The notes beneath the pieces are model-generated. The model saw only the letters and a program-made list of their open reading frames with translations, ran no database searches and was not told the DNA's origin. A stretch of DNA of 40,992 nucleotides from Pseudomonas sp. UBA4617. GTDB taxonomy: Bacteria; Pseudomonadota; Gammaproteobacteria; Pseudomonadales; Pseudomonadaceae. The stretch's first letter is position 1. Each line of letters starts with the position of its first letter. The stretch lies in assembly GCF_002386445.1 (NCBI RefSeq), contig NZ_DGIR01000034.1, positions 1 through 40,992 of the forward strand. The letters are read 5' to 3'. Shown piece by piece: positions 24,741-33,077 of this stretch. A program made the position numbers and the translations under genes.

Positions 24741-26111
24741 ATGGACTACGTAAGCACTCGTGGTTCTGCTGAGCCTGCCAATTTTCGTAGCGTTGTTCTC
24801 TCAGGCATGGCATCTGATGGAGGGCTCTACATGCCGGAGAGCCTCCCACACTTTGATAGTGAAGCCATTGCCAGCTGGTCATGGCTTCCCTTTGATGAGC
24901 TCGCGTTTCGTGTAATTTCCCCATTTGTTGGCGGTGAAATTGAAAGCTCTGACTTGAGGACGATACTGAAGGACTGCTACCAATGCTTTGACCACCGAGC
25001 GGTAGCTCCTCTTCAGCAGATTGGCCCAAATGAATGGGTTCTGCAGCTGCACCATGGGCCCACGCAGGCTTCCAAGGATTTCGCAGCCCAACTCCAATCT
25101 CGGCTTGTTACATATTTTCTGACCCCGCCCAGCCAAGCATTCGTTATTGGGGCGACCAATGGTGATACGGGGCTTGCAGCTGTCGAAGCATTCAAAGATG
25201 TGCCCAATGTAAAGGTGTTGGCCCTCTATCCTCAGGACGGTGTGCCTGCCGATCGGTTGGCTGGTTTGATGGGATCCAGCTCAGATCATGTTCGGTTGAT
25301 CGAGGTTAGCGGTAGCTTCGATGATTGCCAGACACTGGTTTCCAAAGTGCTCAGAGCCTGGCCGGTGAAAGATGTCCTTCCAATCAGTTTCAACTCTACG
25401 AATTGGGTGGGGGTCTTAGCTCAGATCGTCTTCTTTTTCCACAGTGCTTTGCAGCTTGGTGGAGGCGTGCGCCCGGTTGGTTTCAGCATACCGGGTGCGA
25501 GCTTCGCCGAGATCTATGCTTGCTTCATTGCTCAAAAAATGGGGCTGGCAATCAATCAGGTCATTGTGTCAACCAACACCAATGACTCTCTGCATCGCTT
25601 CATCAATCAAAACAGCTACTCTACCCGAGAGGTCAGCCATTCGCTGTCCCCCTCTATGGACTTTTCACTCTTTTCAAACCTCGAGCGCTTTATCTGGGAA
25701 CTCTATGATCATGACGGCAGTACCGTGCAGCGCCTGATGGCTGCTTTCGAGGACTCCGGTAAGCTGAGTATTGGGAACAAGCAGTGGCTGCAGGCACGGA
25801 TGTTGTTTGACTCGTATGCCGTTGCTGATGAGCAAGTCAAAGCGGAGATGGTCACCTTGTACAAAGAGGCGGGAACAGCTGTCGATCCGCAGACCGCAAC
25901 GGGCGCCCTCGCAGCAAGGCTGCATCGTCGGAGCATTGCGAGCCCAATGGTCACCCTGGCGCAGCTTGCTCCCAGCAAGTCTTCGCAACTTTTGGCTGAG
26001 CTGGACATGTGGAAAGGTGAAGTGACTGAGACGGCCAGTCTGTCTGTGGATCATCTTGTGCTGAGCAAAGGAGATATTGATGGCCTTTCCAGCTTTATTC
26101 GAGGCATATAG
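24741..26111 (+). CDS. divergent threonine-synthase-like PLP enzyme
   Basis: This 456-residue fold-type-II PLP protein has threonine-synthase layout: an N-terminal STRG start, the cofactor Lys 112 in HHGPTQASKDF, TNGDTG (usually SGDTG), and SFNSTNWVGVLAQIVFFF. Key motifs deviate: LAFKD is QASKD, and the glycine-rich phosphate loop SGNFG is replaced by GASFAE. A housekeeping thrC is expected elsewhere. It may have changed specificity, for instance acting on a homoserine derivative of canavanine breakdown, or it may top up threonine; neither is proven. TGGAG precedes the ATG, and a TTGACA at 24686-24691 could be its -35. The preceding 195 bp hold no other feature I can name. Confidence 0.78.
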   Translation: MDYVSTRGSAEPANFRSVVLSGMASDGGLYMPESLPHFDSEAIASWSWLPFDELAFRVISPFVGGEIESSDLRTILKDCYQCFDHRAVAPLQQIGPNEWVLQLHHGPTQASKDFAAQLQSRLVTYFLTPPSQAFVIGATNGDTGLAAVEAFKDVPNVKVLALYPQDGVPADRLAGLMGSSSDHVRLIEVSGSFDDCQTLVSKVLRAWPVKDVLPISFNSTNWVGVLAQIVFFFHSALQLGGGVRPVGFSIPGASFAEIYACFIAQKMGLAINQVIVSTNTNDSLHRFINQNSYSTREVSHSLSPSMDFSLFSNLERFIWELYDHDGSTVQRLMAAFEDSGKLSIGNKQWLQARMLFDSYAVADEQVKAEMVTLYKEAGTAVDPQTATGALAARLHRRSIASPMVTLAQLAPSKSSQLLAELDMWKGEVTETASLSVDHLVLSKGDIDGLSSFIRGI

Positions 26112-26120
26112 GGATACCGC

Positions 26121-26526
26121 ATGAAAAAACGTCTGCTCGACCCACAGGGTGAGCGGATCCTGGTTGAGCTCATCGCCAACGCCAAAATTGCCCATACACA
26201 GCTAGGTATCAAGGCAACCTTTTGCGCAACGCAGTCCGTCAGTGTATTGAACACATGTAGCGCGATGGAGTAATTCACGGATACACAGTTAGGGTGGGGG
26301 ATGGACTTAAGCCTCCAGCACCCATAAGCCCCATCATCTTCTTGTATCGGCATGACCGGATACATGGAGGTGATGTGGTGACGGGGGTGAAGGGTATTCC
26401 CGACGTGAAGTCATGAGCGGTGAGATCGATTTGATGGTGACGATTAAAGCGGCCCACTCCGCGGGTTCACACGGTTTGGAAGCTAATTGCAGCCATGCCT
26501 AGCGTTGAAAATACAGTCCAACATTT
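26121..26526 (+). pseudogene. decayed Lrp/AsnC-family regulator
   Basis: From ATG 26121 the HTH start is readable (LLDPQGERILVELIANAKIA). After about 26218 the match to Lrp moves to another frame (NAVRQCIEHM, a TAG, then RDGVIHGYTVRVGDGL and FLYRHDRIHGGDVV). After 26412 it moves again (VMSGEIDLMVTIKAA), ending with PSVENTVQ. It parallels the intact regulator at 16226 (NAVRLRIERLERDGYIKGY, VYRQDRMRGAEVV, VMSGDLDIVLTV) but is clearly diverged, so it is a paralogue, not a fresh duplicate. At least two frameshifts and two stops make it non-functional. The IS remnant abuts its 3' end. Confidence 0.82.
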
Positions 26527-26749
26527 CAATGCCGTAGCCGAGAGCTTTTTCCAGCTTTTGAAGCGGGAGCGAATCCGACGAAAGATCTACGCAACGCGTG
26601 ACGAAGCCCGAAGTGATATTTTCGATTACATCGAGATGTTCTATAACCCTAAACGCCGACACAGCAGTGCTATGCAGCTGTCGCCAGTAGAGTATGAGAA
26701 ACGCTATTTTCTGAGCTTGGAGAGTGTCTAGGAAACCAGGGGCGATTCA
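26527..26749 (+). mobile_element. IS3-family element, 3' remnant (right copy)
   Basis: This segment matches the last part of the left IS copy from CAATGCCGTAGCC (15053 onward) to the right terminal repeat. I see one base difference (26591-26593 region, AAC for AAA) and four extra bases that keep the orfB tail in frame (NPKRRHSSAMQLSPVEYEKR). The 5' three quarters are missing. It is in direct orientation with the left copy and marks the right border of the lower-GC island. Confidence 0.9.
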
Positions 26750-26882
26750 AACAACATAATGAACATAAATGACATGGCACTTAATTTAACATAATACTCA
26801 TTATGCGCAGATTCGTATTTCCCACGAAGGCTACGCTCCGATACATTTACCCATCGCAGACGTTCGACCTTCACACCCACGG

Positions 26883-27509
26883 ATGCCCCAATCCATGCCT
26901 TATCATCCATCCGCCGATCAGATCATCAGTCTCTACGATCGCCACGCATCGAGCTGGAACGATCTGCGCTCCAACCATTTCGTTGATCGCAAATGGATCG
27001 AACGCTTCCGCTCGTTGTTGCCACCTACGGCAATCGTTCTGGACCTGGGCTGTGGCTCCGGTGTACCTGTAGCACGTCATCTGATCGATGCCGACATGTC
27101 TGTTGTCGGTGTAGATTCGTCCACCCAGATGCTCGCCTTGTGCAGCAAACGATTTCCAACGCAGGAATGGATTCTTGACGACATGCGTACGCTAGCGCTC
27201 GGTCGCCAGTTCACTGGCATTCTCGCCTGGAACAGCTTTTTCCATCTCAAGCCTGACGACCAGCGCCAGATGTTCCCGGTGTTCGAGCGCCACGCTGCAC
27301 CCGGTGCGCTGCTGATGTTTACCAGTGGGCCTGCACATGGTGAAGCCTTGGGTGAATTCCACGGTGAAACGCTCTATCACGCTAGCCTGGATCCTGAGGA
27401 ATACACCGCTCGATTGAACGACCACGGTTTCGGGGTGCTGGAGCACATCGTGGAGGATGCGGAATGTGGCGGGCAAACGGTCTGGCTAGCCCGGCGCCTG
27501 CCCGGATAA
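26883..27509 (+). CDS. class I SAM-dependent methyltransferase
   Basis: The 208-residue protein has the SAM-binding motif I VLDLGCGSGVPVA (52-64), an acidic motif II (VVGVDSSTQML) and a motif IV-like ILAWNSFFHL. It belongs to the UbiE/Tam-like methyltransferases; the acceptor is unknown. A second in-frame ATG at 26895 is possible, and neither has a clear ribosome site. The 26751-26882 gap before it is AT-rich and otherwise blank. The gene converges on paaX. Confidence 0.82.
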   Translation: MPQSMPYHPSADQIISLYDRHASSWNDLRSNHFVDRKWIERFRSLLPPTAIVLDLGCGSGVPVARHLIDADMSVVGVDSSTQMLALCSKRFPTQEWILDDMRTLALGRQFTGILAWNSFFHLKPDDQRQMFPVFERHAAPGALLMFTSGPAHGEALGEFHGETLYHASLDPEEYTARLNDHGFGVLEHIVEDAECGGQTVWLARRLPG

Positions 27510-27522
27510 CATGCGTTTCACA

Positions 27523-27558
27523 TATAACTACACTAAATATTCATTTAGCGTAGTTATA
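27523..27558. repeat. 15-bp inverted repeat between convergent genes
   Basis: TATAACTACACTAAA at 27523-27537 and TTTAGCGTAGTTATA at 27544-27558 pair with one mismatch around a six-base loop. It lies in the 62 bp between the converging methyltransferase and paaX genes. It is AT-rich with no T-run, so it is a weak terminator at best; a protein-binding palindrome is the alternative. Confidence 0.5.
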
Positions 27559-27571
27559 ACTGAGCGATCCC

Positions 27572-28495
27572 CTACAGCAGGCCGCCAAAACGCTTGTAGA
27601 ACCCTTCATTCACATCCGGCAGCGGACCATCAGCCGTCTCCAACGCAGCATTCAGCCACTCTTCAGCCTTGGCGAATACCAGGCGATACAGGTTACGGCA
27701 CAGCTGTCGCGCGGCCCTTCCCTCCCAATCACCTGGCAGCAGCTCGTCCGGCAGTTGCGGATCGCGCAGCAAGAGCCGGCGGTATTCGTGGATCAGCAGC
27801 GTACGGGCCAGGAAGCAATCCTGCCCATCCAGTTGTTGCTGCTCTTTCAAGCCTTGCCAGAGCGGCCGAAACAGTTGGATGAACTCGCTGTACTGCTGCC
27901 CCAGCTCGTCAATACGCCAGCTTTCCCGGACCTGCGCGCGCATGGCCTTGGAGGCAAGCACTTCCTGGGTATGGGTTTCGAAGACGATGCTGTCGTCAGC
28001 GGCTTCCAGCTCGCGCAAGGTCGCCGTCAAGTCGGCGCGGTCAGCGCGTGGGCAGCCCAGCAGGTTCGGCGCCATGGCACCAAACCCCTGCCACTCCAGT
28101 TCTTCACGCAACGCTTTGCGCTTGCCAGCTTCGAGCTGCGACAGCAATACCAAGGTCCAGGCGCCGTCCCAGGCGGGTTGGCTGGGGCTGTAGACCCTTT
28201 TGAAAGCTTTTTCGAAGCGCCGCCGGCCAGTACCCGTCAGGCTGTAATAGCTGCGCCGACCAACCTTCTCGGCGGTCAGCCAGCCTTCCTTGGTCAGGCG
28301 GAAGATCGACGTGCGAATCAGCCGCTCGTTGATGCCAACCGGTTCCAGCAGGTTGATCAGGCTGCCCAGCCAGACGGTGCCACCGTGGGGTTCGATGGCG
28401 TCGCCGTACAAAGTGATGATCAGGGAACTGGCACGGATCGGCGTCTGTTCCTGGAAGCGGGTGATCAGGTTGTTCAGTGGGGCAAGATTGCTCAT
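27572..28495 (-). CDS. paaX: phenylacetate-pathway repressor PaaX
   Basis: The 307-residue protein has the PaaX N-terminal winged-helix region (IRASSLIITLYGDAI, GSLINLLEPVGINERLIRTSIFRLTKEGWL) and the family C-terminal region ending in NEGFYKRFGGLL. The ATG at 28495 gives the usual length; an upstream extension to 28657 has no family resemblance. PaaX represses the paa promoters and is released by phenylacetyl-CoA. It follows paaY on the same strand after 77 bp. Confidence 0.94.
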   Translation of the reverse strand: MSNLAPLNNLITRFQEQTPIRASSLIITLYGDAIEPHGGTVWLGSLINLLEPVGINERLIRTSIFRLTKEGWLTAEKVGRRSYYSLTGTGRRRFEKAFKRVYSPSQPAWDGAWTLVLLSQLEAGKRKALREELEWQGFGAMAPNLLGCPRADRADLTATLRELEAADDSIVFETHTQEVLASKAMRAQVRESWRIDELGQQYSEFIQLFRPLWQGLKEQQQLDGQDCFLARTLLIHEYRRLLLRDPQLPDELLPGDWEGRAARQLCRNLYRLVFAKAEEWLNAALETADGPLPDVNEGFYKRFGGLL

Positions 28496-28572
28496 GGGCG
28501 AACTGTGCGCGGATAAAGCACCGACTATACCTGTGCGGCAGACCGTCTGACCATGGCGTGACGCTGCCAGGC

Positions 28573-29172
28573 TCATGCCGGTGTCGAACCTTTGGGTCTG
28601 ACACCGGTGTCTGCCATGCGTGGGCGCTCGGGCTCGGCTTCGTTCAGTGGCAGGCATTCAACCATACTATTGATGCAGCGCTGTGCCAGGTGTTGGTACT
28701 CGGCGGTGCCGCGCTGCTTCCAGGCTAGCTCCTGTTCGCTCAGCGAACGTTTGACCTGGGCTGGCGACCCCATCACCAGGCTTTGCGCCGCGCATGCGAA
28801 ACCCGCTTTGACGAATGCAGTAGCCGCAACGATGCAGCGTGGCGCCACCCGGGCACCGTCCATGACCACGGCGTTCATGCCGACCAACGAGTCTTCACCG
28901 ATGCGGCAGCCGTGCAACACGGCGCCGTGCCCGACATGCCCGTTGCGTTCGACCACCGTATCGCCCCCGGGGAAGCCATGCATCACACAGGTGTCCTGCA
29001 GGTTGGCTCCCTCCTCCAGCACAATGCGGCCGAAATCCCCCCGCAGCGATGCCAGTGGGCCCACATAGCAACGCGGGCCGATGATGACGTCGCCAATCAG
29101 CACGGCGCTGGGGTGCACATAGGCGGTGGGATGAACCACGGGCGTCAGGCCGTCCAGTCGATAGCAAGGCAT
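28573..29172 (-). CDS. paaY: PaaY, gamma-carbonic-anhydrase-fold thioesterase
   Basis: The 199-residue left-handed beta-helix protein carries hexapeptide repeats (VHPSAVLIGDVIIGPRCYVG, LVGMNAVVMDGARVAPRCIV) and metal-ligand His in HGFPGGD, NGHVGHGAVLHGC. ATG 29172 follows AGGAG with good spacing. PaaY hydrolyses dead-end CoA thioesters of the phenylacetate pathway and is usually paired with PaaX, as here. It is divergent from paaF. Confidence 0.93.
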   Translation of the reverse strand: MPCYRLDGLTPVVHPTAYVHPSAVLIGDVIIGPRCYVGPLASLRGDFGRIVLEEGANLQDTCVMHGFPGGDTVVERNGHVGHGAVLHGCRIGEDSLVGMNAVVMDGARVAPRCIVAATAFVKAGFACAAQSLVMGSPAQVKRSLSEQELAWKQRGTAEYQHLAQRCINSMVECLPLNEAEPERPRMADTGVRPKGSTPA

Positions 29173-29212
29173 GGCTAAAGCTCCTGAAATGATAAAAAAC
29201 GCTTCCGGATCT

Positions 29213-29426
29213 TGTATCGCATTTAAGCGGCCGTCAACCGCCTGGCTCATGTATCACTTTTTCCGCCGGGGATGACTTTTGTAATCCGCAAAGCCCAGCG
29301 AATAACCTCCGCGCTGCAATCTGTCCAAGCGCTTGGGTAGAGTGGCTGTCATGCTGGCGTCCATGCATACAAGATACAGCAAATCATTTTAAATGTTGCA
29401 TTAATGTATCGCATGGTGCATATACT
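29213..29426. promoter_or_regulatory. paaY/paaF divergent promoter with candidate PaaX sites
   Basis: The 352-bp gap 29173-29524 holds TGTATC at 29213-29218, 29250-29255 and 29405-29410, and GATACA at 29373-29378. The last two form an inverted pair 26 nt apart, placed over a plausible paaF promoter (TTGCAT at 29396, TATACT at 29421). The same pair recurs before paaA. A PaaX operator is inferred. Confidence 0.5.
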
Positions 29427-29524
29427 GGTGCCACCTGGACGTGGCCCAGCATTACGTCCCGGCAGACAATTCCAATAAATGCCGGCGCCACGAGGTGCCG
29501 TGCGAGCAGCCAGAGGAACCCGAC

Positions 29525-30298
29525 ATGCCGCGATATCTCGACGTGCAGGCGCCCGAACAGGCCGTCCGGCTCATTACCCTGCAGCGGCCCGAGGCCTTGA
29601 ACGCCTTGTGCACCGAGCTGCTGGCAGAACTGGCCGCTGCACTGAGGGCGGTCGAGAAGGACGCACAGGCCCGCGTGGTCATCGTCACTGGTGATCGCAA
29701 GGCATTCGCCGCCGGCGCGGATATCCGCGAGATGGCCGAGCGCGATCTGGTGGGCATCCTCAATGATCCCCGCGTTGCTCACTGGCAGGACATCGCTGCT
29801 TTCAGCAAGCCACTGATCGCTGCGGTCAACGGCTATGCCCTGGGCGGCGGATGTGAGCTGATGATGTGCGCCGACATCGTCATCGCCGGCACCGATGCAC
29901 GCTTCGGCCAGCCGGAAATCAACCTCGGCATCATCCCCGGCGCCGGCGGCACCCAACGCCTGCTGCGGGCCGTAGGCAAGCCGCTGGCCATGCAAATGGT
30001 CCTGACTGGCGAGACCATCACCGCTCGCCACGCGCTGCAGGCGGGCCTGGTCAGCGAAGTCACCCTGCCCGAACTCACGATAGAGCGCGCCATGCAGGTC
30101 GCCCGCAACATCGCTGCCAAGGCGCCGCTGGCGGTGCGCCTGGCCAAGGAAGCACTGCTGAAGGCCGCTGACACCGACCTGGCCAGCGGCCTGCGCTTCG
30201 AGCGTCATGCCTTCACCTTGCTGGCCGGCACCGCCGACCGTGACGAAGGTATCCGCGCTTTCCAGGAAAAACGCCAGGCCCGCTTCCAGGGCCGCTGA
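29525..30298 (+). CDS. paaF: 2,3-dehydroadipyl-CoA hydratase PaaF
   Basis: This 257-residue crotonase has the oxyanion-hole segment AAGADIREM and both catalytic Glu of hydratases, in GGGCELMM and PEINLGIIPGAGGT. ATG 29525 is preceded by GAGGAA. It hydrates 2,3-dehydroadipyl-CoA to 3-hydroxyadipyl-CoA in the lower phenylacetate pathway. It is the first gene of paaFGHIJK, with paaG starting 34 bp later. Confidence 0.93.
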   Translation: MPRYLDVQAPEQAVRLITLQRPEALNALCTELLAELAAALRAVEKDAQARVVIVTGDRKAFAAGADIREMAERDLVGILNDPRVAHWQDIAAFSKPLIAAVNGYALGGGCELMMCADIVIAGTDARFGQPEINLGIIPGAGGTQRLLRAVGKPLAMQMVLTGETITARHALQAGLVSEVTLPELTIERAMQVARNIAAKAPLAVRLAKEALLKAADTDLASGLRFERHAFTLLAGTADRDEGIRAFQEKRQARFQGR

Positions 30299-30332
30299 TC
30301 ATCCTTCCCTAGCCTGACGAAGCGAGTCTGTC

Positions 30333-31124
30333 ATGACCTTCCAGCACATTCTGTTTTCCATCGAGGACGGCGTCGCCCTCCTCTCCTTGAACCGTCCCGA
30401 GCAGCTGAACAGCTTCAATACAGCCATGCATCTGGAAGTACGCGAAGCGCTCAAGCAGGTGCGCCAGAGCAGTGATGCACGGGTGCTGTTGCTGACCGCC
30501 GAAGGCCGCGGCTTTTGTGCCGGCCAGGACCTCTCCGAGCGCAATGTCGCACCCGGCGCCGAGATGCCGGACCTGGGCGAATCAATCGAACGCTTTTACA
30601 ACCCGCTGGTGCGTACCCTGCGTGACTTGCCATTGCCGGTGATCTGCGCGGTCAATGGCGTGGCGGCCGGCGCCGGTGCCAATATCCCGCTGGCCTGCGA
30701 CCTGGTGCTGGCGGCACGTTCGGCCAGCTTCATCCAGGCGTTCTGCAAGATCGGCCTGGTGCCGGACTCCGGGGGGACCTGGCTGCTGCCGCGCCTGGTC
30801 GGCATGGCACGGGCCAAGGCCCTCGCCATGCTGGGTGAGCGCCTCGGCGCAGAACAGGCCCAGCAATGGGGGCTGATCCACCGCGTGGTGGATGATGCAG
30901 CCCTGCGCGACGAGGCCCTCACCCTCGCCCGCCAGCTCGCCACCCAGCCAACCTATGGCCTGGCCCTGATCAAGCGCGGCCTGAACGCCAGCTTCGACAA
31001 TGCTTTCGATGAACAGCTGGAGCTGGAGCGCGACCTGCAACGCCTGGCCGGGCGCAGCGAGGACTACCGTGAAGGGGTCAGCGCCTTCGTCGACAAGCGC
31101 ACCCCGGCATTCAAGGGGCGTTGA
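30333..31124 (+). CDS. paaG: ring-1,2-epoxyphenylacetyl-CoA isomerase PaaG
   Basis: The 263-residue crotonase-fold protein has GFCAGQDLSER, and the single catalytic Asp of the isomerase subgroup in GLVPDSGGTWLLPRL; the Glu of hydratases is Ala here (AGAGANIPL). PaaG converts the 1,2-epoxide of phenylacetyl-CoA to the seven-membered oxepin-CoA and also isomerises a later enoyl-CoA. It is two bases from the paaH start. Confidence 0.94.
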   Translation: MTFQHILFSIEDGVALLSLNRPEQLNSFNTAMHLEVREALKQVRQSSDARVLLLTAEGRGFCAGQDLSERNVAPGAEMPDLGESIERFYNPLVRTLRDLPLPVICAVNGVAAGAGANIPLACDLVLAARSASFIQAFCKIGLVPDSGGTWLLPRLVGMARAKALAMLGERLGAEQAQQWGLIHRVVDDAALRDEALTLARQLATQPTYGLALIKRGLNASFDNAFDEQLELERDLQRLAGRSEDYREGVSAFVDKRTPAFKGR

Positions 31125-31126
31125 TC

Positions 31127-32644
31127 ATGAGTGCACTTGCAAGCAATGCACCGGTGGCGGTGATCGGCGCGGGTGCCATGGGGGCTGGCATCGCCCAGGT
31201 CGCAGCGCAGTCCGGTCACCCGGTCAAACTCTACGACAACCGCCCTGGTGCTGCTGTGCAGGCGGTGGCCGGTATCGATCGGCAACTTGCCCGGCTGGTG
31301 GAAAAAGGCACCTTGCAGCCCGCCGAACGGGAAGCGATCAGCGCCCGGCTGTGCCCGGTGGAGCATATTGAGGCCCTGGCCGATGCGCGCCTGGTGATCG
31401 AGGCCATCGTCGAGAACCTGCACGTCAAGCAAGCGTTGTTCACCCAGCTGGAAGCCCTGTGTGCCGCTGACTGCATCTTGGCCAGCAACACGTCGTCGCT
31501 GTCCATCACCAGCCTGGCCGCCGAGCTGGAACGCCCGCAACAGGTGGTCGGCATGCATTTCTTCAACCCCGCACCGCTGATGGCGCTGGTCGAAGTGGTG
31601 TCGGGCCTGGCGACCGCGCCGGCCGTTGCTGCATGCATCCATGCCACCGCCAAGGCCTGGGGCAAGCAGCCAGTGCATGCGCGCTCCACGCCAGGTTTCA
31701 TCGTCAACCGCGTGGCGCGGCCATTCTACGCGGAAAGCCTGCGTCTGCTGCAGGAAGGCGCAGCCGATTGCGCGACGCTGGACGCGCTGTTACGGGATGC
31801 CGGCGGATTCCGCATGGGCGCATTCGAGCTGACTGACCTGATCGGCCATGACGTCAATTACGCGGTCACCTGCTCGGTGTTCGAAGCGTTCTATGGCGAC
31901 TTCCGCTTCCAGCCTTCGTTGATGCAGAAGGAGCTGGTCGACGCCGGCCGTCTCGGACGCAAGACCGGCCAGGGTTTCTACAGCTATGCCGAAGGGGCCG
32001 AGCGTCCGCGGCCACACGAACTGCACGGCTCGGCCACAGCCGAGGCCTGCGTCGTCGAAGGCCATCTCGGGGTGTTGCAGCCGCTGGTCGAGCGCCTGCG
32101 CGCAAGCGGCATCATCGTGACCCAGCGTGCCGGTAGTGGCCTGATCCACGTCGGCGATGCCACCTTGGCGCTGTCGGATGGCCGCCTGGCCAGCCAGCGG
32201 GCACGGCAAGACGGCCTGCGCAACCTGGTGCTGCTGGACCTGGCACTGGATTACCGCAGCGCCACGCGCCTTGCCATCAGCTGGTCGGCGGACACCAGCG
32301 ACCACGCGCGCGACCAGGCGGTGGCCTTGCTGCAGCGCGCCGGCCTACGGGTTACCCCTGTCGCCGACCTGCCCGGCCTGGTGGTGTTGCGGACTGTGGC
32401 CATGCTCGCCAACGAGGCCGCCGATGCCGTGTTGCAAGGCGTCGGCAGCGCCGCCGACATCGACCTGGCCATGCGCGCGGGCGTCAACTACCCCTGTGGC
32501 CCGCTGGCCTGGGCGGCGAACATCGGCGTTGCCCAGACCCTGCGTGTGCTCGACAACCTGCAGCGCAGCTACGGCGAGAGCCGCTACCGCCCTTCCCTGC
32601 TGTTACGCCGCTGCGAAGCCGAAGGAGGCAGCCTGCATGACTGA
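31127..32644 (+). CDS. paaH: 3-hydroxyadipyl-CoA dehydrogenase PaaH
   Basis: The 505-residue protein has an N-terminal NAD motif GAGAMGAGIAQVAA, the HFFNPAPLMALVEVV catalytic-His block, and tandem C-terminal 3HCDH domains as usual for PaaH. ATG 31127 is chosen over a TTG six bases upstream. It oxidises 3-hydroxyadipyl-CoA to 3-oxoadipyl-CoA. Its end overlaps the paaI start by 8 bp. Confidence 0.94.
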   Translation: MSALASNAPVAVIGAGAMGAGIAQVAAQSGHPVKLYDNRPGAAVQAVAGIDRQLARLVEKGTLQPAEREAISARLCPVEHIEALADARLVIEAIVENLHVKQALFTQLEALCAADCILASNTSSLSITSLAAELERPQQVVGMHFFNPAPLMALVEVVSGLATAPAVAACIHATAKAWGKQPVHARSTPGFIVNRVARPFYAESLRLLQEGAADCATLDALLRDAGGFRMGAFELTDLIGHDVNYAVTCSVFEAFYGDFRFQPSLMQKELVDAGRLGRKTGQGFYSYAEGAERPRPHELHGSATAEACVVEGHLGVLQPLVERLRASGIIVTQRAGSGLIHVGDATLALSDGRLASQRARQDGLRNLVLLDLALDYRSATRLAISWSADTSDHARDQAVALLQRAGLRVTPVADLPGLVVLRTVAMLANEAADAVLQGVGSAADIDLAMRAGVNYPCGPLAWAANIGVAQTLRVLDNLQRSYGESRYRPSLLLRRCEAEGGSLHD

Positions 32645-33077
32645 AGTCGAACTGGCACAAGCCTGTGCCGACACCTTGTACGCCCGCGACCTGGCCACCC
32701 AGGGCCTGGGCATCCAGCTGCTGGCCGCCGGCCCTGGCCAGGCATCCCTGCGCATGCTGGTACGCGCCGACATGATCCAGGGCCATGGCACCTGCCACGG
32801 CGGCTTCCTGTTCGCCCTGGCCGATTCGGCGTTCGCTTTCGCCTGCAACAGTTATGACCAGGCCACCGTCGCCCTGGGCTGCAGTATCGACTACCTGGCC
32901 CCGGCACTGCGCGGTGACGTGCTCACCGCCCAGGCCAGCGAGGTCAGCCGCAAGGGCCGCACAGGCCTGTACCAGGTCCGCATCGAGAACCAGCGTGGTG
33001 AATTGTTGGCGATGTTCCATGGCAAATCCTACAAAGTGCGCGGCACGGTGCTGACGCAGGAGACGCAAGATGACTGA
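32637..33077 (+). CDS. paaI: hydroxyphenylacetyl-CoA thioesterase PaaI
   Basis: This 146-residue hot-dog thioesterase has the conserved GTCHGGFLFALADSAFAFA block with catalytic Asp 63. GAAGGAGG lies upstream of ATG 32637. PaaI rescues CoA from dead-end hydroxylated phenylacetyl-CoA products. It overlaps both neighbours, indicating translational coupling inside the operon. Confidence 0.94.
   Translation: MTEVELAQACADTLYARDLATQGLGIQLLAAGPGQASLRMLVRADMIQGHGTCHGGFLFALADSAFAFACNSYDQATVALGCSIDYLAPALRGDVLTAQASEVSRKGRTGLYQVRIENQRGELLAMFHGKSYKVRGTVLTQETQDD

Noticed and set aside
26495..26731. 78-codon ORF as a novel small protein
   Set aside because: It is a chance in-frame joining of the Lrp pseudogene end with the IS orfB tail.
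27523..27558. rho-independent terminator for the methyltransferase or paaX
   Set aside because: The stem is AT-rich and lacks a T-run on either strand; kept only as an inverted repeat.
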